The notes beneath the pieces are model-generated. The model made no database searches and was not told the DNA's origin. It was given only the letters and a program-made list of their open reading frames with translations. The position numbers were made by a program, and so were the translations under genes. Shown in pieces: positions 10,751-22,039 of a DNA stretch of 64,000 bases (position 1 is its first letter; every line of letters begins with the position of its first letter). The stretch is from Brachypterus glaber (lineage: Eukaryota; Arthropoda; Insecta; Coleoptera; Kateretidae), in the NCBI GenBank assembly GCA_958510825.1, contig OY294045.1:10219916-10283915 (forward strand), read 5' to 3'.

Positions 10751-10798
10751 AATAGCGACATGTTTCTGCCCTTTTAACATAGGACCATCTTCAGGCTA
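10751..10798 (-). ncRNA. Hammerhead-like motif, left arm of palindrome
   Basis: Minus strand: TAGC, CTGAAGA, an imperfect stem II segment (TGGTCC...AGGGCA), GAAA, CATG, TC, GCTA. Stem I TAGC/GCTA pairs perfectly, and ACATGT is self-complementary as a dimeric stem III. Stem II has mismatches, so activity is less sure than for the motif near 9044. Confidence 0.55.
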
Positions 10799-10911
10799 AT
10801 AATTAAAATTAAAAACAAACAACAACAATTACATTACACGTATACAAGTCATACAGTATGACTTGTATACGTGTAATGTAATTGTTGTTGTTTGTTTTTA
10901 ATTTTAATTAT

Positions 10912-10957
10912 TAGCCTGATGATGGTCCTATGTTAAAAGGGCAGAAACATGTCGCTA
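10912..10957 (+). ncRNA. Hammerhead-like motif, right arm of palindrome
   Basis: TAGC, CTGATGA (10916-10922), imperfect stem II, GAAA (10944-10947), CATG, TC (10952-10953), GCTA. It differs from its mirror only at the tolerated N7 position of CUGANGA. Predicted cleavage would follow C10953. Confidence 0.55.
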
Positions 10958-11157
10958 TTATTTATGTAATAATAATAAAAACATTTTTGGAGAGATAATA
11001 TCGTCTTAAGTTTATTTACATTTTTATATCTTCAAACAAAAATGTTAGTAGAGTGCATGTATGTTGTTGATTTTTTTTCAATATCTCTTAAACTATTAAT
11101 TTTTGAATAGCAGTTAGTGTAAGAGACCCCGGTCTTTCTACCTTCAAATTATAAAAA

Positions 11158-11740
11158 TAATCTTTTTTTTAACATTTTTTTAAATAGAAAGGAAAAAGAT
11201 ATCATTGTGAAATTTTGTAGGAATGTTTATTTATATAAGAATAGAAAAAAAATTGATTTTAAAAGTGCCATTTTTTGGCCATACTTTTTTTTGAAAAAAA
11301 CATCAAAAATCATCAAATTCCGACTAAAAAAAATAACGGTATATTATTCAGTATTGAAGTCGCTATAGCCCTATTTAGATTTTTTTTTAAATAACAAAAT
11401 GGCGGACGTTTTTTAAAAATTTTTAAATAAGTTTCAAGTAAACGTCTGCCATTTCGTTATTTTTTGGCCAAAAAAAAATTCTTCTAGTTAGGGCTATAGC
11501 GACTTCAATACTGAATAATATCCCGTTTTTTTTTTTTTAGTCGATCTAAACGGCCGGAAACATGGCGACCACCGTTTTTAGTTGTTTTTTTTTTTTCAAA
11601 AAAAAAAAAATATGGAAAAAAATGGCACTTTAAAAATCTAAAAAAAATTGTATTCTTTAAATATAAATAAAAATACCTAGAAAATTTTACAATGATATCT
11701 TTTTTCTTTCTATAGGTATAAAAAATTTTTTTTCGCTAAA
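11158..11740. mobile_element. Large imperfect palindrome, about 580 bp
   Basis: Left blocks AAAGATATCATTGTGAAATT, AAAAGTGCCATTTTTTG and ATTCAGTATTGAAGTCGCTA are mirrored on the right by AATTTTACAATGATATCTTT, AAAATGGCACTTT and TAGCGACTTCAATACTGAAT. The centre is near 11430, around AAATGGCGGACG and CGTCTGCCATTT. No frame is conserved. Probably a foldback-type DNA element. Confidence 0.65.
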
Positions 11741-11854
11741 TTGTGTATACACATGTACTTAATCAAATGAGACTAAAATACTGTACTTAAAAAAACAAAG
11801 TAAAGGTTATTGAATATTTAATAGTATATTAACACGTTCCACGGGTACCTTTAC

Positions 11855-12362
11855 ACAAAGTTAAATGTAAAGTCAAACCACCCCGGATTTTTTGATTTTA
11901 GGATATTTTTGGGACATTTCCAAATAGTTTTTGACACAAATTGAAATCGCTCAATAGCCGTTTTTAAATAAAGCCATTCTTCTTCTTCTTCAAGTTTTTC
12001 CTGACATCACAATACGAAATTTTTTATATGACACACCCTATAGCATAGGTACCCATGATACTCAATATAATCACGCCTACTTTGTTAATGTACAAAATAA
12101 GACGACCGTAATTTTGGACATTAACAAAGTAGGCGTGTGAATGGTCGTGATTATCATGGGTAGTATCTATGCTATAGGGTGTGTCATAGAAAAAAATCCG
12201 TATTTTGGTGTCAGGAAAAACTTGAAGAAGAAGAAAAAGAATGGCTTTATTTAAAAACAGCTTCGTGTGCGATTTCAATTTTTGTCAAAAACTGTTTGGA
12301 AATGTCCCAAAAACAACCTAAAATCAAAAAATCCGGGGTGGTTTGACTTTCCATTTAACTTT
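11855..12362. mobile_element. Palindromic element, about 505 bp
   Basis: Arms carry AAGTCAAACCACCCCGGATT and its complement at the ends, then GGGACATTTCC, AAGCCATTCTTCTTCTTCTT, GACACACCCTATAGCATAG and CGCCTACTTTGTTAATGT, each mirrored on the other side. The centre is near 12108, at AAGACGACCG. The 84-codon minus frame at 12024-12278 is produced by the arms and is not a gene. Confidence 0.75.
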
Positions 12363-13544
12363 GTTTAAGGCTACCAGTGGTTCGCTGACAATAACGCTTA
12401 CGAGCGTCAAGGCATGCTCAGGCCGAATGCCACTGACGCTTATAAGCGTTTTTATCCCTTCCTTAAGCGAGCCAGTTTTGTCGGGTTTGCAGTTGAGTAA
12501 AGATCGACTATTATCCTACAGGACTTTAAACGTAAAAGTGCAAGCGGTTTGTTTTTTTTTTCGGGTTTTTGAGACGATATTGGTTTCTTTAAAAGGATAT
12601 TAATTTTACAAATCTGTTTTTAATAATTTTTTACATGTGTATATCTCTAAAAATGTAAGAGACAATTCGGACCCTTTTCTGACAGAAGTCCACATATAAT
12701 TCACTTGGCTGGCTAATTTAAACTTTCAACTATTTTAGAGTGCTCTACTGGAGTTCACTCGAGTGTACTGGAGAGGTGCCTGTTTTGTACATTTGATAGG
12801 TATCACTACAATAATCATGATTGTGTAGTTATAAGTTAAGAATAGTTTCAACAAGCTATTTACTAATAGTCCAGTCAAATAAAGAGAAATTCCTATGTTC
12901 TCTCTCTCTATTTATTTGGTCTTTTTCTTCCGAATAATTAACCAGGGTTCCTCTATATAATCATGAGGTTTCCAGTGCGCAAGTACTAATCGGATATGTA
13001 TCCTGACTTGCGCTCTATTACTCCTGTAGTAATTTCCACGCTAATATAAAAAGTTATCATTAAAAACACAAAAAAAATTCTTCAAACGTCCATTATTATT
13101 AACTTAAAATTCAACAGTTCACACGATTAATAACCATAAATATATGGTTCACTTTAACTTGTACATAATACATTAATATAAAAATACTCTAGGCACACCA
13201 TAGAAGATGGCAAAACAAAAATACACAAGGCACATCATAAAACATGGCGAATTCGCTGCACTGGTTTGGGCCAAGAAGGCTACACCTGTCCCTTTCAAAA
13301 GCCACGCTGTAACTCAATTCCTATGTTAAATGGCAGTAAATGTACACGGGCTGATATTTTAAAGGGTAGTAGTGGATGGTAACAGAACACTCCTGTTAGT
13401 TTTTCATCGGGTGATTTGCGTAAGGGGTGTCCGCTGTCTTGAATTTACGAGTACGCTGATTGGTTCAATTTTAACCAACCTTGAAATTAAACCAATAAGC
13501 ATACCAGCATATCAGCTAATCTTAATAACGTCCATCTTCGTATG
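12363..13544. other. Moderately complex sequence, no element resolved
   Basis: Includes a pair of inverted CGCTTA(C/T)/TAAGCG-type motifs (12380-12450) and a stretch of higher GC (13200-13520). An AATTCCTATGTT motif occurs at 12888 and 13317. I could not identify a gene or a retroelement here. Confidence 0.35.
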
Positions 13545-13730
13545 ATATTTTTATGTACTTATTTTAACCAGGGGCGTGCGAAACAGGGGGCCTTATCAGT
13601 TTTTTGCCCCAAACTTTTTTATGTGTATCTTTTTTATTTTTTGTAAAAAATGTAGATTCCTCGAGTAAAAATACATAAAAAATGTCACATAGTGTAACAC
13701 TGTAGGAGCAACCGTTTTAAAAAAAAATGG
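13545..13730. repeat. Relic of the CAGGGT long-arm family
   Basis: Shares TTATTTTAACCAGGGGCGTG and CGTTTT...GTAACACTGTAGGA with the arms of the elements at 18069-19165. Only one partial arm remains. Confidence 0.6.
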
Positions 13731-15231
13731 AATTAAGAGGAAGTTACATTCTGTGCCACCACAAATGTTTCTTTTTAAAACGCTATTACTCCTTTAATAA
13801 TAAATTTAGTTTTTCGGTAAAGAATCCTTTTTCGTTCAGATTTTATTGTAGAATTGCCTGCAGAATTAAAATTTTATTGGTGCTTGTTTTGTATACTTTA
13901 AAATATAAAAAAAACTTTAAACGCGATTAAAAAAAAAACTATTTAACATATTGACTTAAATCTTTCGGTATTTTGTCGAAAATCATGTTGGCGAGTTCTC
14001 TAGTGTAATTTTTTTTTTTCAAAGGCTTGTAATTTATTTTTTATTCCTTCTTTTTTTACCCGTTTTTGGTCGGAAAATTGCATTTTTTTGTTTTTTTCAC
14101 TAAACACGCGTGGAATTTTTGGTTTTTGGAATTTTGACTTATGTCTACACTAGCGAACTAAAGGATGTCATTTTTAACAAGACTGTTTTTGATTTTTGCG
14201 TTTCGGACCATTGGGGGCCGAGCTAATTCTGGAACCGTTTGCCATGTTATTTTTGAGGTGTCTAACTTCAGCCGTGCTGTACATTTATTTAGGACGGCAA
14301 AAAAAAAATTTTGTGATCTTTAAGAGTTGTCTAATACTTTGTAAAAAGTTTTGTACATAAAAATAATACGGGTCGTCTGAAAAAAAATTCTAAAAATCGT
14401 CAATTTTTTGCCTCAAAAATCAGAACAACCCCTTAATGGAAAAGTGGTTTCTGTCCGATTTAGATGATATTTGGATTTATTATAGCTATTGACTTTCTGA
14501 TCAAAAATGTCTTCTTAACTCCCAAATTGTAATAGTTCAGGTGCTAAAGAACTCTAAAGATCTGGAGCTAACTCATGCAATATTCTTTTTTGTAGTTTTT
14601 TTTTTTAACATTTTGGTCGTCAGCGAGTTTTTTTACCGTGAAATTCGTTTTCAGCACGTAAAAAAATATTGCTCATCGGCTTTTCTACGATATATTGAAA
14701 CTTATGCGCTTTTTGCGCAAAATTGTTACGTGCTGGAAAAAATCTAATTGCATATTTGAATTCGGGAGAAAAAACTGCATCAACCAGAATAAATATATCA
14801 ATATAGCGCTTAAATGTGTTGCTTAAAAACGACCGAAAAAGTAAATATTTAAATTCTTCATACAAATCTACGCTAAAAAACATTTCGTTTGTGCAAATAA
14901 CCATTTAAACTAATTTTAATTAAAAATAATAAATTTTCGCATCAATTTTGATGTCTTAAGTTAAGTGACGTAAGTATATAGAAATTATGTAAAAAATATA
15001 ATTTTGTTCAGGTATACCGTTAGTTTGACTTTTGTCCATAAATTATCCTATACTTCCTTAAACTAGCCACCTGGGTCTTGCTGGTTATTATTACTTATCC
15101 ACAATAGAGATGGCATACTTAGAAATTTATATGCCGCAGGTTTGGGATAATGGACCAAGTCATTAATAAAATACCTCTTCTTGAAATTAGGAGTTACTTA
15201 TACAAATTACTAGGGATCGTAAATAACATTG
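13731..15231. repeat. Dispersed repeat N (14200-14660) within AT-rich DNA
   Basis: Segment 14215-14445 (TCTGGAACCGTTTGCCATGT, AGTTTTGTACATAAAAATA) recurs at 56120-56840 with an insertion. Segment 14440-14660 (GGAAAAGTGGT, AGGTGCTAA) is related to 49925-50935, where a family D element is inserted. The rest is AT-rich and unassigned. No gene is seen. Confidence 0.5.
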
Positions 15232-15437
15232 ATTTAATATCAAATGGACAGAAAACACTGAATAGTACCATTTGATCCTTTTTGGGAATCATCAGCACTG
15301 TGTACCATGTATGTTGTTAATATTTTAAATAAAACATTAGATAGAGTTAAATATCTATATAGTGCTGGTATAGTGCCGATGATTCCCTAAAAGATGAAAT
15401 GGTACTATTCAGTGTTTCCTGACCATTTGATTTTAAC
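15232..15437. repeat. Inverted repeat element, about 205 bp
   Basis: Left arm ACACTGAATAGTACCATTTG and GGGAATCATC pair with right arm GATGATTCCC and AAATGGTACTATTCAGTG. The loop is AT-rich. Read outward, the arms contain CTGATGA / CCGATGA followed by GAAAT, a loose resemblance to hammerhead cores that I do not accept (see rejected items). Confidence 0.65.
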
Positions 15438-15950
15438 GACAGATAGATAACTTTCTTGTATATATTTTTCGGTTATTAACTGACAAATGTGCAGTATATA
15501 TTTTTATAGACTGTCAATTCTTTAAATTCAATTAAGTTGATTACTATATCTCTGTTCTAATCGGTTCTTCCACTGTAGACTAAAAATACCAACCGTTTTT
15601 AATCTAGTGTGTAGTGCTCTGAGCCCCTAGCTGTATTTTCCCTTGAAATAAGAACGGTGATAAAGTGCAGATCGGTGATTCTTTGATCTTTAGTCAACAA
15701 GATAAATTGATAAATTCTCGAAAAATATTTCATCCGGAAAGATACATACCCTTTAGAAGAATTTTCTTATTAAATTTTTTATTAGGTTTCTAGGGGAATT
15801 TTCTTTGGTTTTTCTTTGTGACGGATGCACTAAGGGGTGTTTGGCTTTAATAGTTGGACAAAATTCAAGAAAACGAAAATGAAGTAATAGGCGTTTTATT
15901 TCTTGTATCGACAAGTTTATACCTCACTACTTATTGCCTTGTTAAAATTA
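15438..15950. other. AT-rich sequence, nothing recognised
   Basis: No gene or repeat boundary was recognised. Confidence 0.35.
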
Positions 15951-16765
15951 GTTTTCCTACGATCCTCTATGAAAATTACATTTAGCACACTCTTTTGTTC
16001 TTTAGAAAATGCCTCATATCGCACTAATTTGATATTTTTATATCACACTCGTGTGATATTTATGTATGGAGGTTTGCCTAATTTTATTTAGATATTTACC
16101 TCGTAGATTCTACGAATTTTATTCACCTTGTTTTATAAACTATTTTCCACCTTTCACCACAGCCTTTCATATCTTTTAAGTGTTTTAATCCAAATATTTC
16201 TGTTTTTCATGTCAAAAATAGAAACTATATAACGTTACTATTTTGACCATTACTGTCTTAGTCTAGACAGTCTAGATCTTAGAAATATTACTTACTTTTT
16301 TTATTTAGTTACCTTACATTACATAAAAAAACATCAAAATACACAGTATTTTTCTTATGAAATGTAAAACAGTAAAATTTTACTGTCTTATATGGCAGCA
16401 TAACCACAGAAATCTAATTTAATAAGCAAACTCAAGTTTGCATTTATTTAGGAATAGGCAACCCATTAAACAGCTATGTATTGTATTAAATATAAAACCA
16501 AGAAAACTGAAGCTAAATGAAAATCCTGTTTGACATACCTACATATATAAATTTGTATGCTGTTTATAATTATTTTGTGCTTTGCTATTCTTAAAAATTA
16601 ATAAAAATTAGAAAATTTTACATGTTACATATAGTGTACATAACTCGTTGGAAAGCGTATTTCGTACACTCGTGGAGTTTCCTCGCTCACCTGGCGGCTC
16701 GTTCGTAAACCTTCCCGCGTGAAATATGTCACTTTCCACACTAGTTATGTAATATACTATTGCTG
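15951..16765 (+). mobile_element. Family D element, copy 1, with capping hairpin
   Basis: The start TTTTCCTACGATCCTCTATG and the following 600 bp match 50106-50770. The copy ends in a GC-rich hairpin (16637-16762: ACATAACTCGTTGGAAAG against CTTTCCACACTAGTTATGT, with CCTGGCGGCTCGTTCG in the loop). The inner GGATCGTAGGA end seen in copy 2 is lost. No coding frame is shared. Confidence 0.7.
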
Positions 16766-18068
16766 TGATTCGCACTTAAACTTTTTGAGGGCTGATGTAA
16801 TAATAAGAAAACAATAAAATTGCAAGGCAGTAATTTTAAGGGTTTGCATTTAAATAAAAATTTATTAAATGGATTCCATTATGGAATGGAATTTCCATAT
16901 CTACAGGTATGTGCTACAAACGACAGTTTGAATCATAAAATTATCTGTTGTCTTCATATCGTAGTATATTTTTTTATCGGACTAAGTATTGTAGATAATA
17001 TTTTGCTAAATTAAACACTGCTTGTAGGTTATTAATTAACAAGGCCCAAAAGGTCTCGCCTGAGATTATGTTTTTAATATTCCTTATGGTTTCTACTTTC
17101 AAAATTAAAAAATATATTTTGCGAATTTTGCGGGTTTTCTCAAAAAGTGAGTTTAAATCCTCAGAGATTTATTTGAATTGTAAAATCTTTTATTAAAATC
17201 TATAATAAAATTGCTCTTTTTATGTAAGATTCTAATTAATCGATAGTAAAAGTCTTTTTATGATCAAAGCAATAAATGATGGTGACAGGCAATATCATAT
17301 ATGGTTTTGTGTTTTCCCACTCGGATATCACACAACATTTTACTTACGGGTGATAACTTACTAACTTACGCACTTAAATTCGAATAAACATCCTTTTTTT
17401 TCCTGTTTCGGATTTTGAATGTAATAACTAAAAAAAATGACAAAAAATCCTTTTTGCCTTTCATTTTTAAATTTAAAAAAATGGGGAAAGCAACAATTTT
17501 AAAATTTTTGTTTCTTATTTTTGCGTTTTATGGCATTTTGTGTCGAAAAGAAAAAATTTCCAGCTAAGAAAGTCCGTCTACTTTTTCTTGCCGGTTGGTT
17601 GGTTGGTCATAGTGCTCGGGAAGCCTTATAACTTACAAGTGTAAGCTCCATAACTCAAGAACGCTTTGATCTAGAGACTTAAAAATTTTCACACAGGTTT
17701 GTTACCAAAAGTTCTCAGTTATGATAGTTTTTGGTTAACATTGAGGTAGAACAAGGGGGACAAATGAAGAGAAAATAAAAATTTTTACAATATTTTCGGG
17801 AACATAGATAAAGGGGTTTCCGAGGTAGTTGCAACTGATTCTGAAAATATAAAAATCCAACCCGTCGGGGCGGGGAAATGCGGCAAAATGGGAAAGCCTA
17901 TCTGTGCAGTATACTTTTTGCTTAAGTTTCTTAAAAAATAGTGTGTGTTTGGGTATGTGATTATTTATTTAGTAAATATTATTGTTTTAGGATTTTATTA
18001 CTTTTTATTTCCTTTTTAACTAGAATTCTCCCAATTTTTTTTTTATCATAGCTTGTTTTCTGAAAATA
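16766..18068. other. AT-rich sequence with a CAAGAACGCTTTGATC module
   Basis: At 17565-17760 a module (AAGTCCGTC, CATAACTCAAGAACGCTTT, TACCAAAAGTTCTCAGTTAT) resembles modules at 2485-2660, 5530-5600, 8195-8280, 55495-55640 and 60745-60830. The rest is unassigned. Short frames here look like chance. Confidence 0.4.
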
Positions 18069-19165
18069 TACAGGGTAGGTGAAATAGGGTAGGAAATTTT
18101 AACAGGTGATTCTACATGATAAAATATGACAAAAAGTTCCTATAAACATATGTCTAAAAATGAGTCATAAGGGAGCTACGCCCCTTTGAAATTGGCTAAA
18201 AAAATCGGTTTTTATTTAATAACTCAGGAACCCTTTGAGATATGTTAACGAGGTTTTGCACGTGAATTAATCCTAATAAGGCCCATCTTTGGATGTCATT
18301 TTCACGTACTTATTTAAACCAGGGGTGTGCGAAACGGGGGGGCCTTATCAGTTTTTTGTCCCAAACTTTTATCTGTGTAACTTTTTTGCAATTTTATTTT
18401 TGAAATATGATTCCTCAGGTCAAAATACTTAAAAAAGGTACTCTTGTTGTAATACTGTAGGATTAAGCGTTTTCGAGAAAAGTTCATTTGAAGGTGAAAT
18501 TTCACGGTTCGAGGACAAAAAATTAAATACTATAATGTCGAAAACCAAAGTTTTAATGATGCAATGTTACTCTACATCAAAAACTAAGAAAAAAAGTTTC
18601 CATACATGTAGGTCGAAAAAACGCTTTTAAAGCTACCATAGCCCTTTAAAAATGGTGCATATTTAGGAGACCATAGCTCCATTAGGATTGATTTTTGGAA
18701 GTAACTGCATATAACGTTTTTTTCTTAGTTTTTAATGTACATTCGCCCTGCATCATTAAAATTTTTAATCCTACCGTATTACAACAATAGTACCTTTTTT
18801 AAGTATTTTGACCTGAGGAATCATATTTCAAAAATAAAATTGCAAAAAAGTTACACAGAAAAATGTTTGGGACAAAAAACTGATAAGCCCCCCCCCGTTT
18901 CGCACACCCCTGGTTGAAATAAGTACATGAAAATAACACATAAAAACGGGCCTTGGTAGGATTAGTTGACGTACAAAACCTCGTTGATATATCTCAAAGG
19001 GTTCCTGAGTTATTAAATAAAAACCGATTTTTTTAGCCACTTTTAAAGGGGCGTAGGTCCCTTATGACGCATTTTTAGACATATGTTTATAGGAACTTTT
19101 TCTCATATTTTATCATGTAGAATCACCTGTTAAAATTTCCTACCCTATTTCAAATACACCGTGTA
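18069..19165. mobile_element. CAGGGT long-arm element, copy 1, 1.1 kb
   Basis: Starts TACAGGGTAGGTGAAATAGG and ends CTATTTCAAATACACCGTGTA. Arms of about 450-500 bp mirror each other (TTCCTATAAACATATGTCTA, GGGAGCTACGCCCC, GAACCCTTTGAGATAT, CAGGGGTGTGCGAAAC). The two arms each show a 60-63 codon frame encoding almost the same peptide (MKFHLQMNFSRKRLILQYYN type) because they are inverted copies. I treat these frames as chance. The TA at both ends is compatible with a Tc1/mariner-type TA duplication. Confidence 0.75.
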
Positions 19166-19548
19166 TTGTAAATAGGATTAAATAAATATTAGAAATTAAT
19201 AATAAAATTACTTTTAACCATTACTTTTAATAAAACAACTCTATAATTTATAAAAAATTAAATATTATAACACTAAAAAAATGCACATAGAACATTATGA
19301 TTCTAATCAAGTAAAAATATCATAATCAAGTAAAAATTGTCTATGTATCATTGTTAACATATTTCATAACATATAGAGCACGAAAAACCCTTAAAATATT
19401 TTTGTCCAACTTTATGGGTCAAATACCCCACTGTGGGATGGCCGCAGAGAGAGAGATATCAATGGAGATTTCTCCCGTTAGATTAGACGGGGACAAAAGT
19501 TCTACCCAAAAAGGATAGAATACATACATACACTCCCACTTCCACCCA
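19166..19548. other. AT-rich sequence, nothing recognised
   Basis: No gene or element boundary seen. Confidence 0.35.
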
Positions 19549-19798
19549 ACCAAACAAATTCTGTATTTGTTCTTTGTTGAACAAATACAATATTTACTTG
19601 GCCGGGCGAAAAGTGTAACTATATTAAAGAAATTACTGGCGCCATCTAAATTTTAGTAGAATTATCTTATTCTACGGATTCACATTAGCTATGTTCGTTC
19701 GTGCAGCTCACTGCTACACTTTCCGGCCAACCAAATAAATACTGTATTTGTTGTATGGAAAACAAATACAGTATTTATTTGGTTGGCTGGAAAGTGTA
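19549..19798. repeat. Paired hairpins with CCAACCAAA arms
   Basis: Two palindromes (19549-19600 and 19715-19798) share CAACCAAA and ACAAATACAGTATTT-like arms. The second is nearly perfect (GCTACACTTTCCGGCCAACC mirrored by GGTTGGCTGGAAAGTGTAGC). They may be the two ends of one small element or two related insertions. Confidence 0.55.
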
Positions 19799-19965
19799 GC
19801 ACAAATGAGATAGAGATAGGGTAGACGTCTTTTGTTTCATAATTCTAGTTGTAGAGAGCTCCATTGGACGATAAATTAAATGAACCAACAGCGTATTTAC
19901 TTTTCGGCTACGGTTATTTCTTCTTTAACGGCCATTTTGTGATGTGAAAATACCTTTTAGAGGAC

Positions 19966-20144
19966 TATACTGGAAATTCAATAAAACCTGCAGTGACTCA
20001 TACCTCTGCTGCTTTCGTATAAGGGGCCCTCCTTTGCGAAGCTTCGACGAAATTACGCGAGTCGCACCCGAACTGGTATGATCTTCGCCTTTTACCACAC
20101 ATTCGCAACCGAGACACTGCAGGTTTTATTGAATTTCCAGTATA
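19966..20144. mobile_element. MITE E with perfect 30 bp TIR, 179 bp
   Basis: TATACTGGAAATTCAATAAA and the following ACCTGCAGTG are exactly mirrored at 20115-20144. The 119 bp interior is GC-richer and not palindromic (CGAAGCTTCG occurs within it). Flanking TA is consistent with a TA target duplication. The complete TIR match suggests a young insertion. Confidence 0.8.
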
Positions 20145-21249
20145 TAATAAAAAAATGTATTTATTGGTACTCATTTTATCGGGAAAGGAATAATTTTTTT
20201 TCATATGTACCGAAATAGTAGTAGTAGTAGTAAGTACTTCAAAGAAAAATAAATAATCTAGCTACAGTGTTGTATAAGAATGCAACCTTAATAAATCAAT
20301 TCGAGTTTGACCTTGGTCTATGTAGATTTCCTTTGTTTTCTTAAGTTAAAATTAGTTGTCTAATAAAATAATAAATATTTGAAAAAAATCATTTTGTTTT
20401 TCCACACATGTATTTATTGGCCATTATTACCTTTCAACTTCTACTTCTAGAAGTCAGGTAATAAATCCTCGAAATAAGAAACGACTTTTCTTCTCGCTTT
20501 TACTTTTAAGTAAGCGTCTATTTTCCGATTAACATAACTCGTTGAGGTTTTTATGGTGTACCGTGTTTGTGTGTTTTTTTCGGAATGTGCTACGCACACT
20601 AAAAATATATAATTACTTTTAATGCGATTTGTTAATTTTATCTTACCAAAGAATTAAAAAATTGATATTAAAGTTTCCCAAAATATAATTTTTTAAAACA
20701 TGGTTTGTTTTTTATGTTTCATGCATGCATAAAAACTAAAATATGAAAAAAATGTCAAAAAAAAACCATCTTCGTTCAATTCAAAAATAACGCTTTAAGT
20801 GGACCAATACTGCTGATGTTAAATTACCTTAAAAATTGAATTTGTGGCTATGAAAGCAAATTTAATTATTGCAGGTACATATTCTGTAGGTTGACATGGT
20901 GATAAATGTGACATAAATATTTATTAATGTCAAAAAACCACCGCCGGATGGAGTGACCCTATAAAAATAGAATATTTGATAGCCTCTGTCGCTATATAAT
21001 AACCTAAAAAGAGTCTAAAGTTGAAAGTCAAAACAATGGACGCGTCTACAATTGCAAGTCCAAACCATAGTTGGATTTTTTTTTGAAATTTTTTTCATAT
21101 TTTCCAGAGGGTTTTTAATATACCCTCAAATTTCTGTACGCGAGTTCTGGAACAGGCTGTATGTTATATTATAAACCACACATTTCGTCTTTTCAGACCA
21201 CATTTTGTTCCAAAATTCTCAGTTATAATTAAAAAAACTAAGATAGGGT
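20145..21249. other. AT-rich, largely unassigned; (AGT)n at 20218
   Basis: A short AGT repeat lies at 20217-20232. No recognisable gene or element otherwise. Confidence 0.35.
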
Positions 21250-21475
21250 TTTTTATTGTACAGTTAAAGAATTGCTTGAGTGGCTAACTTCGTCCTTTTT
21301 TTAATTTTTTGCATTAAGGAGTTATAACTATAGTTTTTTACGATTAAATTTACGTAAAATTTCCTTATTTTCAGTCAAACATGTTATATTAAAAACAAAA
21401 AAATCGAAAAAGGGCGACGGTAGCCACTCAAGCAACTCTTTAACTAAACAATGGTAAAAGCCCCATTTTATTTTT
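21250..21475. mobile_element. Small palindromic element, about 225 bp
   Basis: Left arm GTTAAAGAATTGCTTGAGTG with GGCTAACTTCGTCC mirrors right arm GGCGACGGTAGCC with CACTCAAGCAACTCTTTAAC. The ends GGGTTTTTTATTGT and ACAATGGTAAAAGCCCC also pair loosely. Confidence 0.65.
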
Positions 21476-21510
21476 TTATTTGAAATGACCCTTAAGTTGT
21501 TAGCTAAATA

Positions 21511-22013
21511 TTTTTTTCCTATTTTGTGACTCTTATAAGCTCATAATCACACGCATTTTGCGTGTTCTTATAGGCCCATAAGAGGTCTGTTCTTTTTGTT
21601 CTTTTGGGTTGGCAACAGACCTGGCCTATCGCTTGACGTTTTCCTTGCAAATGTCAATGTCGCTTTAAAGTTGAATTTTCTACAAAATTTTGTGCTTAGG
21701 TTATTTTTACCATGTTAATATTGTGGCTTGGTTAATTGCAGTAAAAAAGAGAAGAGATGACTATAAAATATATCAAAATATCATTTGTTCTTAGAATTTT
21801 AAACATGGTGTAAACTGTAATGCCAATCCAAAACAAAAATGCCTAAATCAGTCATCAATTTAAATGTAAGTTTTTTTTTTAATTTTAGAGCAAAATAGAA
21901 AAAATTGTATAAAGCACTCGTTTCATAACACGTTTTTAGCGCACTAGTACTTTAAACTTGTACTCGTGCGCTAAAAACGTATGTTATGAAACTAGTACTT
22001 TAATATACTATTG
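21511..22013 (+). mobile_element. Family K, copy 3 with capping hairpin
   Basis: Body 21511-21905 matches the other copies. The hairpin 21914-21995 (CGTTTCATAACACGTTTTTA mirrored by TAAAAACGTATGTTATGAAA, inner TAGTACTTTAAACTTGTACT) is the simplest and cleanest version in the family. Confidence 0.75.
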
Positions 22014-22039
22014 CAATTAACATTTAATTTATCTGCGCA

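Larger units (their letters stand above)
10693..11017. mobile_element. 325 bp near-perfect palindrome with two hammerhead cores
   Basis: Two 162 bp arms meet at a single central base (10855, within GTCATACAGTATGAC). The outer ends are AAATAAACTTAAGACGAT and its complement. I see almost no arm differences, the clearest being one base inside the hammerhead core (CTGAAGA on one arm, CTGATGA on the other). It may be a head-to-head pair of monomers of a Penelope-like element, or a foldback product. Confidence 0.7.

Noticed and set aside
12024..12278. 84-codon minus-strand frame
   Set aside because: Lies across the centre of a 505 bp palindrome; the mirrored arms make the frame, with no family resemblance.
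13200..13520. Possible LTR or primer-binding region because of raised GC and repeated AATTCCTATG
   Set aside because: No TG...CA ends, no second LTR, no gag/pol translation nearby.
15232..15437. CTGATGA/CCGATGA followed by GAAAT in the inverted repeat, as another hammerhead
   Set aside because: One copy lacks GAAA (TCAAAT) and the other lacks CUGANGA (CCGATGA). Stem I does not pair next to the core, and no NUH site lies in the right place.
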